Shown: positions 1 to 10,965 of the stretch, in pieces
Layout: every line of letters begins with the position of its first letter
Position numbering within the stretch: position 1 is the first letter of the stretch
Source of the DNA: Flammula alnicola
Taxonomy: Eukaryota; Basidiomycota; Agaricomycetes; Agaricales; Strophariaceae
Length of the DNA: 64,000 nucleotides
Reading direction: 5' to 3'
NCBI GenBank assembly: GCA_015499995.1
Contig: JADNRV010000013.1
Coordinates: 434,001-498,000 of the forward strand
Notes under the pieces: generated by a model
The model's database searches: none
Seen by the model: the letters and a program-made list of their open reading frames with translations, nothing else
Told to the model about the DNA's origin: nothing
Position numbers and translations under genes: made by a program

Positions 1-1053
1 TTTGGTTCTATGTGTTTGCATCTTGTTTGGCTCGCCCTATTTGCGCCAGGGTCGTCGCTATGTTCCATACCGTTCGATCCCTGATTCTCCTCCGTCTCTC
101 CCGCTGAACTCTTTCCGCGAGACACCCTCTTAATTTTTATTTGTTGAAACTGCCTCCTACTGCCTAAGAAGGCTGTCTTCAAGCCTGGTCGTGTCGTATG
201 ATCAATAAAATGGGCCCCTGAAAGTTGAACATGCTTATCGCTCAAAATAGAAGCATCTTTTTCTCTCTCCTCTATCAACCTTTGTATGTATTCAGCAACC
301 GAAATCACGTCACAATCCAAGCTTAAAATCGGTCTGGCTTGTATTTTTGCTCGTTGCTTATCCTCGTCCTCTCTCCCGTCTCCAGTTCTGCTCTCCCTTC
401 CCCGGGTCCCCCAACGTGGGCCAGAGCCCTGGTTCTAGGAATAATCCATAGAATTTGTCCATCATATGGATTTGCTTGCCGGTGATCCCCATTGTATAAA
501 GAAGGCGCCTTTTGCCCTTGAGCCGAGGCCAAGGGTTTAATATTATAACAGGTTCGCCACGCTTCACATGAACCAAGCCAAAAACCATTTCAACAAACTC
601 ACACGCCATTCTTCTAAACCATCTTAGCTTGATCGGCGTGGTCTACAGGCAAGCGGAAGGACGTGCAAATGAGCTCTGTGGACTACAAAAAAAATCCCAC
701 CAGTGACCGTGTTCTCACGGCATTTCCAATACCGTTCCACAGACCCCTAGAAAAATTCTGGACCTGAAAAATCAGCTCGTGTGCAATTGCAATCCATCGT
801 CAGGGTCTTCCGAATCATCTTCTCATAGGCTCATTAGCGCCCGTCTTGGCATTTCAAACCGACTCTCTGTTGAACGAGGCGGTGCGGCGAGCCCGGTGCG
901 TCATTGTGCTATATAACTATGGGCACAATAAGGATACAATGGAGCTCTGACGCGCACGACCAACACGAGGCGCCATTGTAATTTTATAAAGCCCTCCCTG
1001 CACAGCGATATGCCCCACACAACTCCAACTCATCTCTCTTCACGAGAATCCCC
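1..1053. other. no supported gene; upstream region of the SUR7-like gene
   Basis: No gene is supported here. The only open stretch with an ATG runs on the minus strand from 609 to 358 (83 codons). It has no recognisable domain and no convincing splice partners. The right-hand 150 bp is probably the promoter of the membrane-protein gene starting at 1054. Confidence 0.5.
985..990 (+). promoter_or_regulatory. TATA-like box of the SUR7-like gene
   Basis: TATAAA lies about 64 bp upstream of the ATG at 1054, followed by a CT-rich leader. The spacing is normal for a fungal core promoter. This is inferred from sequence only. Confidence 0.4.
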
Positions 1054-2065
1054 ATGTTTGCTGCTGCTCTTACACCCTTCCTAGTCTTTGCCGCTTTCGT
1101 CCTCCTGCTTTTGGTATCGCTGTCGGCACCAATTATCAAACCCATCTATCTTTTCCGACTGTCTGGGAACGTCAGTTCTAGCCTCTTAAAGAGCGGGGCG
1201 AGTGGATCGGTCAACTTCGGCGTCTGGGGCTATTGCATATCAGGCATAAATGTCGCGTAAGTTGCCTCCATCTGCGGAGACTTGTGTAGCCCCCTTTTGA
1301 CCTCAGCTTCACGTTTTAGTGTCGTGGGCGTCAACCGACAGACTGACGGCCAATGTTCGAAAACCCATCTCGGCTACACCTTCGACAGCACTGTAGCCAA
1401 CGCACTGTACGTCGTAATCTTGCGTGATTGATCTTGTGGTCATGTTGCTAATCACCCCACATATCTGGTTTTAGCAATGCCAACGGGCTTGAAAATATAA
1501 TCTCTCGTACAACGACAAGTGTCCTCGTGCTCCATCCTGTCAGTAAGTGACATATTACTTATCACTCTATCTCATAATGACTCTCTAACGCGTCATGTTC
1601 AGCTGCTGGTCTAGCCTTCCTGACTCTATTGATATCCCTCTTTATCCTCCGGCGCGGATCAAATGGCACATCGCGGTTCCCTTCACTTATTACCATGGGC
1701 CTTGGAAGCTTCACAGCTTTCCTTACGACCGTGGTATTCTTGATTGATGTCATCCTAGTCGCTGTCGTGCGCAAGCGTGTCCGCGACGCTACAGACGGGA
1801 GAATTACCATGGTGTGGGGCAATGCCGTATGTATTCTTCCATTTCAGGATTACTTCTATCTTAATAACAAGGCTCTCTTTTGTGTGCAGGTCTGGATGAC
1901 GCTGGGTGCGGCGGTCGCTCTGTGGCTCTCCACCTTTGGGGCGTGTTGTGGTATCTTAGGATGTGGTAGAAGAAGGTTAGCCGTTTTCGTTATTCCACGC
2001 TGTTCTAGGCTCCCCGGCTCACTATTGTTCTGCGATATTAATATAGGAAAAGGTCCACCTATTGA
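1054..2065 (+). CDS. SUR7/PalI-family four-helix membrane protein
   Basis: Predicted plasma-membrane protein of the SUR7/PalI (Rim9) type, a family tied to cortical patches and to ambient-pH sensing. Six exons give 228 aa: 1054-1256, 1320-1406, 1475-1542, 1603-1826, 1890-1975 and 2047-2065, all with GT-AG introns in compatible phases. The first ATG opens directly into a strong hydrophobic segment (about residues 1-27). Next comes the extracellular-loop motif VWGYC with a second Cys and a GY pair, which is typical of the family, and then three more hydrophobic helices. The tail is very short and basic. If the last intron is retained, the frame runs on to 2138 with a longer hydrophobic tail. 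A specific role in pH signalling is inference; eisosome-type SUR7 proteins are equally possible. Confidence 0.75.
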
Positions 2066-2707
2066 TTTTAAGAACATCTTCCCAACATCATGTCATGACG
2101 GCAAAGAATGTAAGAATATATGTGAATACACGACTTGACAGACTCGGGATAGATATTGTAACGTGTATCATCAATATCGCTATCCATGTACGTGTATATT
2201 ATTAACTACTGATACGATTTAAACTTCGAACAGTGGATAGTAAACTTATCAGGACATTCATCTTATAATTCTATATAATTATACCTAGTCACCCGATGGT
2301 GTTCGCAGCGCCGAAGTTGCATAAAAAATCGTTCTTATCGCATCGACTCATCAAGCATTGAGCAGATTATGTCAATGTCAGCTTTCCCTGCTCCCGAAAG
2401 ATTTTCTCAACGAACCACGAATATATGGATGCGTGGTACATGGCAATTGTAACTAGGAGGAACATAGTCGATCAAGTTCTTCTGATACCCACTGCCCAAT
2501 GACTGACAGGGGTCTGTGAACATCAATCTCTATCTTTGCAAACAGCTTGGGAACCCGCCATCACGACACTGATGTATATGTGCACAGGACATCTGACATG
2601 AAAATTTGATCGGGACAAAACAATTAACATATGGACACGTTCGGTCGCCCGACGCTCGCGATGCCCATGTGCGCAATAGACATCCAAACCGAAAGTGCGA
2701 AGAAGAT
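2066..2707. other. convergent intergenic region, no gene seen
   Basis: AT-rich stretch between the 3' ends of the SUR7-like gene and NOP2. It presumably holds both 3' UTRs. No coding exon or RNA gene was recognised. Confidence 0.5.
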
Positions 2708-5212
2708 CTATGTACTAGACATAATAACGTATGCATGCGTATCAATGCTATCATGCTTTTGTCTCCACCGTCTTCGATGAAGCGGCGCGGCTTTTGACCG
2801 AGGGGGCGGGCGGAGGCCCTTCGCCTTCATGCGCTTCCGCTTGGCCTCTATAGTGAGTCAAGCACGAAAAATGATCAGCAAATTGCGCTTCAGAAAAAGC
2901 ACCGCACGAACGTACCTTCTAAATAAGGACGATCTTCCTCAGCATCAAATCCAGTAAAGTCCATACCTGAGGCACGTCCTTCATGAATTCGTCGTCAACC
3001 AAGACAGGCTCGTCGACATCGACGTCCTTCGACTGAGCTGCGGCCGATGCCTTGGACCGTTTCTCTACTCTAAATTTGGCGACAAAGAAGCCGTCCATGT
3101 TGTGCACATGAGGGTAGAATCGTCGCGTGAGATTGAGGCTGGGGTTGAACGTCTTCCCCGGTATTTGGTAAATCCTGGCACACCAAACTCAAGTTCAGTG
3201 TCGATAAGCTTGACGTTGGGTCGTTTCCGAAGCGCATAGTCTACAACAGCCTCATTTTCATCAACTGTCACAGAGCAGGTTGAATAAACGAGATATCCTC
3301 CTGTCTTTGACTCTGGGCTGACGCTGTCGATGGCGCAGAGGATCAACTGCTTTTGAAGATGGGATAGGAGCGTAAAATCGCGATCCGACTAAATCATGGT
3401 CAATCAATCACCTCTTCGAGTAACTGCGCAAGGACAAATACATACCTTGTTGATCTTCACGCTGGGATCTTTGCTAATAACACCAGTACCGCTGCAAGGT
3501 GCATCCAACAGTACTCGGTCGAAGCCTCCCATAACTTTCGGGAACTCTCGCCCATCGTACGAGCAAACCACAACGTTCTTGCATCCCAGACGGTGCACGT
3601 TGGCAGTCAAACTTTTCGTCCTGGTCTTGTTCATATCATTGGCGAAGACGACCCCAGTATTTTGCATGAGGGCGGCCATGTGGGTCGTTTTACCACCTGG
3701 CGCAGATGCCATGTCTAGCACACGTTCGTCGGGCTGAGGAGAGAGGGCGATGACAGGGAGGAAAGAGGAGGCAGCTTGAAGCATGTAATGACCGGCCAAA
3801 TATTCTGGCGTCGCACCAATGGGTACATTACTCTCGAATACCTGAAGTCCAACGTTAGTCCATTTTCCGATGGGCTCCAGATTTACGCCTCGGTTGACAA
3901 GAGCCTGTGCTAGATCGCGTCGTCGTGTTCGTAGTGTGTTCGTCCTTATTGTCACAGGTCTGGGCGTTTCGTTGGCCTCAAAGAATTCGATAGCCTGAAG
4001 ATAAACGCGCATGAGTTACGTTCAATAATGAAAGAGACACATATCCTGACCTCGTTGACGGGGAAAAGCAGGAAGAGTTTCTCGGCAAGGAACTCGTTAT
4101 AACCATAATAACTGGCAATATCCGCAACAATTTGGTCGATATATTCGGACCGCGCACTGAAATAAAAATAATATGAAGATTAGCGTGCATCCAATAAAAA
4201 TATAACGGAAGCATCATAACTTACCGACCCTTCTCCCCTCGCTTGCTGAATTTCGCAAGGGCCCGCACACACTCCCTCATTCGTCTTTGGACAGTATGAA
4301 CATCGGGTCCTCCTGTTGCTTTTTCCTGCTCTCTTTCCGCTGCAGTAGGCAGATGGAAAGGCTCTGCATCTATATTTCCCTCGCATCCTCTTCTCCTTCC
4401 ATATCGACATCCTCGTCGCTGTCCGCACCCTCTGCACCGGCTTGGAACTCCTCGAGGTCGAGTTCGGCAGCTTCAGCAGCCTCAGCCTCCAACTTCCGTG
4501 AACGTTCAGCCATATTCTTCATCGTAACGGGTTCGTCTTCCGAATCATCGCTGGATGAATCATCGGATTGTGTGGGTATAATTTTCTTCGGGCGTTCAGC
4601 CTGTTTCGATTTCTTAGCTTTGGATGGTATGGGTATATCCTCGTCATCCTCTTCGTCAGAGCCGAAGTCAAACTCTTGAGCAGGTCCTCGTAAAGGCTCG
4701 TCGCTAAAACAAAAAATGTTAGCAAAGAACTGTTAAATTATAACAAGAAACCTCACTCGTCTTCGTCCATCTCAAGATCGTCAAGGCCGCCTTCGAACAC
4801 ATCGGCATCGACATCCTCATCCTCATCGCTATCACGAAATAGAGACCTAAATAAAATAACCTGTAAGCATTTCTATTATGGTCAATCGAATAATGAAGTG
4901 CTCACTTCGATTGAGCTTTCAAATTAGCATCGTCCTCGACGTCTTCCCAACCCTCCGAATCATCCTCCTCCTCAGAAACAATTGCCGCGTTCTTTTTCTT
5001 CTCGATGGACTTGCTGGTTTTCGGTTCGACGCAGCCTTCTTTCCCTTTCCATTCACATCCTTCACTTTCTTGGCCGGCCTTGAGCTTGACTTTTCGTCTG
5101 CCTCAGCCTCCGTCTCAGCCTTACGTTTTCCAAGTTGTTTTTTGGAAGTCCAGGGCTCCTTTGGTTCTATTGATTCAGGAGCAGCCTGTTTATTCTTTGC
5201 GCGGCGACCCAT
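2708..5212 (-). CDS. NOP2: 25S rRNA (cytosine-C5)-methyltransferase Nop2
   Basis: Nucleolar RNA m5C methyltransferase needed for large ribosomal subunit assembly. The ATG at 5212 opens a Lys-rich nucleolar N-terminus, followed by long acidic stretches. The catalytic core shows the SAM-binding motif [12 protein letters not shown], the motif IV cysteine in DAPCSGTGV and the motif VI cysteine in YSTCSV. The core is followed by GFTKYRG and a basic C-terminal tail with [11 protein letters not shown]. At least six introns are present. In the exon near 3156-3159 the frame steps by one base inside a C4 run (after GFTKYRG), yet the protein clearly continues in the next frame. As this gene is essential and single-copy in fungi, I read that as a one-base sequence error. 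The exact stop (2708) is less certain than the body. Confidence 0.92.
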
Positions 5213-5722
5213 GATGTAGGATGGGAGGATGGGAGGATGAATAAGTAGATCCCTTCAGTGCTTGAAAAAAATCGTTCAGTGACATAGTCGCACGTGGGTT
5301 TGTTAGGAATCAAAGTTCGTACCAACAATTGCCTCGATCAGAAAGTCGATGGCGTAACACCGTGACCAACGTAACACTTCCCTTTCCCCCGTCACTCCAA
5401 CACTTGAGCAGGCCGGAAAGCTGGAGGTCGTTTGGAAACGAAAACATCTGTAGGAGGCGAAAAAATATGTCAATATGACGCGAAGAATTGTATGTAATGT
5501 AAAACTACCGCCTCGGCTTGTCCTTCTGCAGTGGGCTAGATCGGAACCCACAATCTTATTTGATGTGATTACCGGAAGCATGTGTGCAGTCCCTATATAA
5601 GCCCTCCCGCCCATGTATTCGGTTTCTTCAGCTGGTCTCCCTCCCCTTGCAAAGAAACGATCCGTGTTGATCACGATCCCTCTGCCCTTCTCAATTTTAC
5701 CAAACTACTTCAATTAATTAAC
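5213..5722. other. divergent promoter region between NOP2 and the secreted-protein gene
   Basis: About 510 bp separates two divergent start codons. It carries a TATA box for the right-hand gene. Minus-strand open stretches here (5303-5674) have no support as a gene. Confidence 0.55.
5594..5600 (+). promoter_or_regulatory. TATA box of the secreted acidic-repeat gene
   Basis: TATATAA about 123 bp upstream of the ATG at 5723, followed by a CT-rich stretch. This is the arrangement commonly seen before highly expressed basidiomycete genes. Confidence 0.5.
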
Positions 5723-6676
5723 ATGGTTAAATTCGCATCTTCCCTCCTGATTGCCACCCTCATCGCAGTCCCCGCATTCGCCCAAGCCAACTGGGATGAC
5801 CTCGATACGTATGTCTCCAGCAGGCCGTTAGTGCATGGGCCCTTACTGACGCTTCTTTTTTCTTTTTAGGCGTGACCTCTCTGAGACAGAGCTTTTCGGT
5901 CGTGAACTGACCGACGCTGAATTCGCTGTCCTCGCTCGTGAAATCGATGAGTTGTATGCGAGGTTCCCAGAAGAGGAGATGCTCGCTACCCGTGAGATGG
6001 AGGATCTCGTTGAACGCAGCAAAATCGGACGCAAAATCGGAAACTTCTTCAAGAAAATCTGGCACGGTATTAAGAAGGTCGCTTCCATGTAAGTCCTCTG
6101 CTCAGACATCCGATGTGTCGCAACTGATGCATATGCACCCACAGCATCCTCAGACGTGAAGAAGGAGCTGAAGACGAAGTCTTCGCCCGTTACTACGAAG
6201 AAGTCGATGCTCGCGACCTCGACGAACTCTATCAACGCTATATTGAAGAAATCGAAGAGCGCACCCCCGGATTCTTCTCTTTCATGAAGGATGGAATGTA
6301 AGTCTCTTTTGAGACCCATTCCTTATCTAAACTAATCCTCTTTGCTAGGAAACACGTTAAACAGATCGCCCACTCAGGCGAGGCCCTCGCTGCTCAACCC
6401 AGTGCCCCTGCGAATGAAGTCCGTGAATTTGACGACCTCGCGGAGCGTGACTTCTTTGACGAAGATATGTACGAGCGCGACCTCGACCTTAACCTCGACC
6501 TTTCCGAGCGTGATTTTGAAGACGAACTGTCCGAGCGCGAATTCGATGAAGAGCTCCAAGAACGTGACCTCGAGGAGGAGCTCTCCGAGCGCGACTATCC
6601 TGAAGAAGACCTGTACGAACGTGAATTCGAGGAAGAGGACCTCCTCGAGCGTCAGTACTACGACGACCTCGACTGA
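5723..6676 (+). CDS. secreted acidic-repeat protein with a cationic amphipathic helix
   Basis: Unrecognised secreted protein of 261 aa. Four exons: 5723-5808, 5870-6088, 6145-6297 and 6349-6676. Residues 1-20 form a clean signal peptide ending AFA-Q. Most of the mature chain is strongly acidic. In contrast, residues about 79-106 are strongly cationic and amphipathic (KIGRKIGNFFKKIWHGIKK), like cecropin-type membrane-active peptides. The C-terminal 90 residues are a degenerate repeat of about 10 residues built on ER-D/E-F/L-x-EE-L/D. A plausible reading is an acidic pro-protein that neutralises an embedded cationic peptide, but no canonical KR processing site brackets the helix, only single Arg and an RR at 105-106. 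Function is not known. Alternatives are a cell-wall protein or a small secreted effector. Confidence 0.7.
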
Positions 6677-7131
6677 GCTGGCCGGCATAGATGCACACGA
6701 GATAGGAGCAGAGTTCTATAGAGTTTGTTTGCATGTCCTCAAACACCCCATGTATTTTCGCGCACATTGTAAATACGTAAAAGGTTGTACAAATATTATA
6801 TTTGGCGTGTACGGTAGAAGGTCTTCATAGACAATATAAAGCAGATGCTTTTCATTATCAATCCAGGAGAAGCAGCCTCCTGTAAATGGTTAAAATGTGA
6901 GGATTACACGTTTCCTTCAACTTCATGATTCAATCGCGCTCATGGCCGCTGTTCTGGCGGCACGCATCATTGCGATGGACAAAAGGCGACTGTTGAAGAA
7001 CAAGAAATATCATGCCATTCAATACAGTTGCTTGCGATTATGGAGTCGAGACTTCGATTTTATGTTCGATACATACTTTATGCTTCAGTGCGCGATTCAG
7101 ATCTATTTCTATACAGGTGCAGGAGCGCGCT
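6677..7131. other. convergent intergenic region, no gene seen
   Basis: Lies between the stop codons of the secreted-protein gene and the FUN14 gene. A plus-strand open stretch at 6897-7169 overlaps the FUN14 3' end and has no recognisable features. Confidence 0.5.
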
Positions 7132-7949
7132 TCAACCCACCCTCAGTCCCAGCGCGAACCCGGCAATGAATGATGCCCTAGGCTGAAAATCAGCCGTCAA
7201 GAAGTCGATCAACCAATTCCACAAAGAAAGGACGTTAGGCGGCCTAGTAGCGCCCGTGGCGTCCTTGGTGTAGAACAAGTTCTCGAACTTGCCTGCCATC
7301 CTTTTCCAATCCACGCGGACCAAGGAAGCAGAACCAAGATACTTAGGAGAGGCTGATTAGCTCTGGTTTCGAAATTCCAGAATTTGGACCTTATATACCT
7401 GTAGAAGGACGAAGATACCCCCGAGGAACCAAGCTACTGCCTTGGAGCCTTTCTTGACGAACACTCCCGCGCATAGACCAGCAACCGTTCCGAAGCCTAA
7501 TTCATATAATGACACAGAAGATTCAGGTAGAGGACCTCGGTCTTCTGGGTATATGGGCGGCGTAGTGGTAGTGGGCTTTGGTTCCGGTGCTGCCGCCGAG
7601 TAGTTGCATGAATTCTTCATGAGCTGGAAATGTGCAGCCGTGCAAACTTACGATCGCAATGAATTGGAGGTTTTTGCAAAGTTGCAAGACCCAGACCAAC
7701 TCCCGCTACTGTAGCGCCCTTCAGGAGAAATGATAGGCCTCTCGTCTCCTTTAGTCCAGTGTTTTTCACTTTTCGAACAACCGCAGATGGTAAGGTATGT
7801 AAACCATATTGAAACTGGAGGCTCGGAGCTTTCAAAGAGGTGGTAAAGGATGCGGAATATGGAAACAGCTGCCTAAGATGCTGCTGGCTAGCCTGCTTTC
7901 CTGGCCGAAGGATATGACGCGATACAAGAGATGGAAGAGAGAACGCCAT
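7132..7949 (-). CDS. FUN14-domain mitochondrial outer-membrane protein
   Basis: FUN14 family (FUNDC1-like), small proteins of the mitochondrial outer membrane linked in animals to mitophagy and ER-mitochondria contact. Three exons: 7652-7949, 7399-7589 and 7132-7341, giving 232 aa with phases that match. The N-terminus is Ser/Arg-rich and resembles a mitochondrial targeting sequence, followed by a Gly-rich hydrophobic segment and a Pro/Thr linker. The FUN14 core then has Gly-spaced helices (GFGTVAGLCAGVFVKKG), the LQYLG turn and a final Gly-rich helix. An LC3-interacting motif is not obvious. The first intron acceptor was placed at 7590 because only that choice preserves the frame. Confidence 0.85.
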
Positions 7950-8220
7950 GTTCAGTGGTTAACGTTAACGTTCAACACAGGCAAGCGAGTGTGCTGTTCA
8001 CATTGGCATCAGTGACGTCAACATATGTCCAGCCTTGTTTCAAATTCTTCGATTGGGGGTGCAAGTTGTAAACTATTATATAAATTATTTTTCAGCTTGT
8101 ATTGCTTCATATACGCTAAATTTAACGAGTGACAGTTGTACATGTACGATAAATAATTGTTCGACGTGTAGGTTTTGACTTTCAAACACCATTGAGCAGC
8201 TATGAGCCTATGCCCAAACA

Positions 8221-10353
8221 TTACAAAAGACGACCTTCAGAAGGATGGGGGTTGTACATCGTATTTTGTCTCCATTGGTCGATAGAGCCTGCCCTGTCAC
8301 TACTTGGGCTCATCATCCAATTCCTCGAAGGTGGGACCGGGTAATCGCTGCCAGTCTGGTGATATTGGTTGTTGGGAACTGGCAAGTCATTCACGTTAAT
8401 ATCTGGAACAGACCCGTATCGCTGGCGCTGGATCTCCGGGGGTGGTGTACCATATCTTCCATTATAAGCTGCCGGTGGTAACACAGGATGCGCAGGGAGA
8501 ACAGCAGAAAGAGGCGTAGTTGGCAAATTATGGAACGACACCGTCTCTGGAGAAGGCGACCTTGGAACGGACGATACGCTGCCATTGCGACTGGGAACGC
8601 TTATGGTGTCTATCGAGCGTGGAGAATAAATGCTTGGGGATGGACTTCGACTGAGAGCTTCTCTCATTTGTATAGCAATGGAAGGCGGAGTAGGGGTCGC
8701 GCTGGGAGGTGGTCTTAATCCATTTCCTTGAGGAGGAAGTGGAACCGGAAGGGAAGTAGGAGACGCCGGATTGTGGTAATACGAAGGGGGTTGTGGAAAA
8801 GTCAATCCAGGTCCCACCGGAGCTAGTCCGTGTCTCTGTTGAGGAAGATAGAACGAAGTATTCGATAACGAGGACATTGGGGTTCCATGTCGGGAAATTG
8901 GATCGTTAAAAGCCTGTGTCAATGGAGGGTAGTTTATACCGGGAGGCATGCGGGGTTGAGGAGCAGGTATCCCATTGTTATAATAGTATCTCTGTCTGGG
9001 AGCGGTGCGTATGCTGGAGGAAGAAGTAAGCGCCACCGAGCGTATGGATGCTGGGGTCGCAGACCGATAATGATCGAATGGTGGTACCTGCCTTGTGGCA
9101 TCTAAACCAGCAGTTGCATAAGTTGTTTCCGTGACCGCATGGACCCTGGAGCTCTGGCACGGTTATAATCAAATGGCGGTACCGCTCTTGCGGTATGCGA
9201 TCTCGAAGTTGTACTTATTTCCACTGAACGCAATGATCCTGGAGTTCTGGAACGACCGTAATCGAATGACGGTACCGGCCTTGCAGTATGCGAACTGGAT
9301 GCAGAACTTCCCGCTGAATGCATAGATCCTGGAGTCCTGGCGCGATAGGGATCGAATGGTGGCCTTGGAGTTCCTGCGACAGACGGAGATCTTCGGGCGT
9401 CGTTCAGAGTTGAAGGAGCCGTATAGGTATAAGGCGTAATGTGAGATTCTTGAGAATACACGGAGCTGGCAGAACCAAGCGAGTTCAGGCTGCTGCGTTT
9501 CTCGCTTTTCTCAGGTTTCATGTCGTTTCCGAGCTTTAAAGCCAGAATAGCTTCTGGATGCGGACGAGGGACAGGCACCGGGACGTCGTGCATAATAGCC
9601 AGATAGAGCGCAAAGATTAAAACTATAGAAATTTATGAAGGATCATTATTCGTCTTGAGCAAAAAAAATACTTACGAAGTCCGGAGACTGACCAACCGCC
9701 GAAAATAGCGATGGTCTCAACCATTTGCAAGTGGACACAGATCCTAGATGCCGAATTGTCAATTTGGCGACGGACTATGCAAGAAAATACACACCAAGGT
9801 TATTACAAGGAAGAGAAGGGTAAAAAATAGCAAATGTAACGGTCCCGCCTGCAATGTTATAAGTAGATGCGCTATGCGGAATTTATTCCACCATCTTACC
9901 GACTTGAATGAGAAGTAAAAAGGCAAGACGAGTACCATCCAACCACAGCCGGAAGCGCAAGATAAGCCTGATACACGTTATGCTAAATTGGCTGCTGACA
10001 AGCGAAAGATAAAATTGCGCTTACATCAAGTAGAGCATGATGGAAGAAACAACATAAATTGCAAGCAGGATAATGACGATGGAACCTGACAGATATGCAG
10101 CCTCAGCATAAAATTAGTGCACCACGAGGTAACTCATAGCTTACGTTGGCCTCCATTGTACGAGCTCCATCCACGAATGAGAAGGATAGCATAAATGGCA
10201 ACAAATCCCATGCTTGCAAACGTGGCCAAAGCTTGAGTATGGAGATATCGTTCAGAATGAAAAATTGTTTACACAGAATAAAATAAACTCACAATAGACC
10301 AGAACTCGAATCCCCTTGAATAACGCCCACAGCCTCGCAGCCGACATAGCCAT
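8221..10353 (-). CDS. MARVEL-like four-helix membrane protein with long repeat-bearing tail
   Basis: Multi-exon gene starting at the ATG at 10353. The first ~200 codons are split over many short exons (10353 to about 9600) and encode four hydrophobic helices with short loops, the pattern of MARVEL-like proteins. A long cytoplasmic tail rich in Ser, Pro and Arg follows, with tandem units of about 38 residues built on RxVPPFDYxRxRTPGSxRS. Near 9131-9140 the frame shifts by one within the array: the upstream frame meets a stop, while the next frame continues with another unit (VPPFDHYRSATPASIRS). A 59-bp intron ending TTTAG is an alternative. The protein ends at 8221. Probably a plasma-membrane or vesicle protein with a phosphorylatable tail; no precise function can be given. 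Confidence 0.65.
9060..9375 (-). repeat. tandem coding repeat, about 115 bp per unit, 3-4 units
   Basis: Three to four diverged in-frame units in the tail of the MARVEL-like gene, each giving a PPFDY block followed by TPGS and an SHTAR block. The third unit carries an apparent one-base loss. Confidence 0.65.
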
Positions 10354-10965
10354 ATCTGACTAGTTTGTTTCTAAAAGGTAACCCGTCTGAAGAAGAAACG
10401 AAAGTACGAACAAAGAAAGGAAAGGAAAAAAGCCGCCAGGACGCTGAAAGGTCGAGTCCTCTGACGTCGACCGTGAACCGTTAAGAAAGAAAGAAAGAAG
10501 AAAAGGTTGACATGCATTGTCCAAGGACAGTTCTTAAGGCCGCTGAAATTACTCTGGGAAACACTGTGGACATGCTTTGATACAATGATAGTAGCCTCAG
10601 ATAGGCAGCCGTCCTGCTATAATGCTATTCTTGCCTCCGCAGGCTGTGCGACAAGACAGATGGGTGCACGCAACTTGAGAATTAATCAGGACCGCTGGCT
10701 GCCATTGGGGCGCATGTTTCTGAATAATATTTCGGCAAGGGACAACCAGAGAGATATTGACATGAGATCGACATCGCGGAGGATAAGTATCGCTGGCTGG
10801 TGCTGGTGGTGAGCAACCAGTGGGCTCCGGTCTATATTTAGGTCAAGTGTAGCTATTTCCCACGGTTACATCATACGAGTCTCCCGTCATGAACCAACAT
10901 GAATAGGGGGTATATAGGGCAGTGACTACGCCTTCCTTCAGGTCAGCGGCGCCCATCCTTGACAC
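10354..10965. other. divergent promoter region, no gene seen
   Basis: Between the divergent starts of the first MARVEL-like gene and the proton-channel gene. It holds a purine-rich tract at about 10410-10505, which is pyrimidine-rich on the minus strand and typical of fungal core promoters. The open stretch at 10507-10812 has no recognisable product. Confidence 0.5.
10911..10917 (+). promoter_or_regulatory. TATA box of the proton-channel gene
   Basis: TATATAG about 49 bp upstream of the ATG at 10966. Confidence 0.4.

Noticed and set aside
358..609. 83-codon minus-strand frame with an ATG
   Set aside because: No domain, no partner exons, and no promoter or splice support.
5303..5674. 123-codon minus-strand frame
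   Set aside because: Overlaps the TATA box and leader of the secreted-protein gene; no recognisable features.
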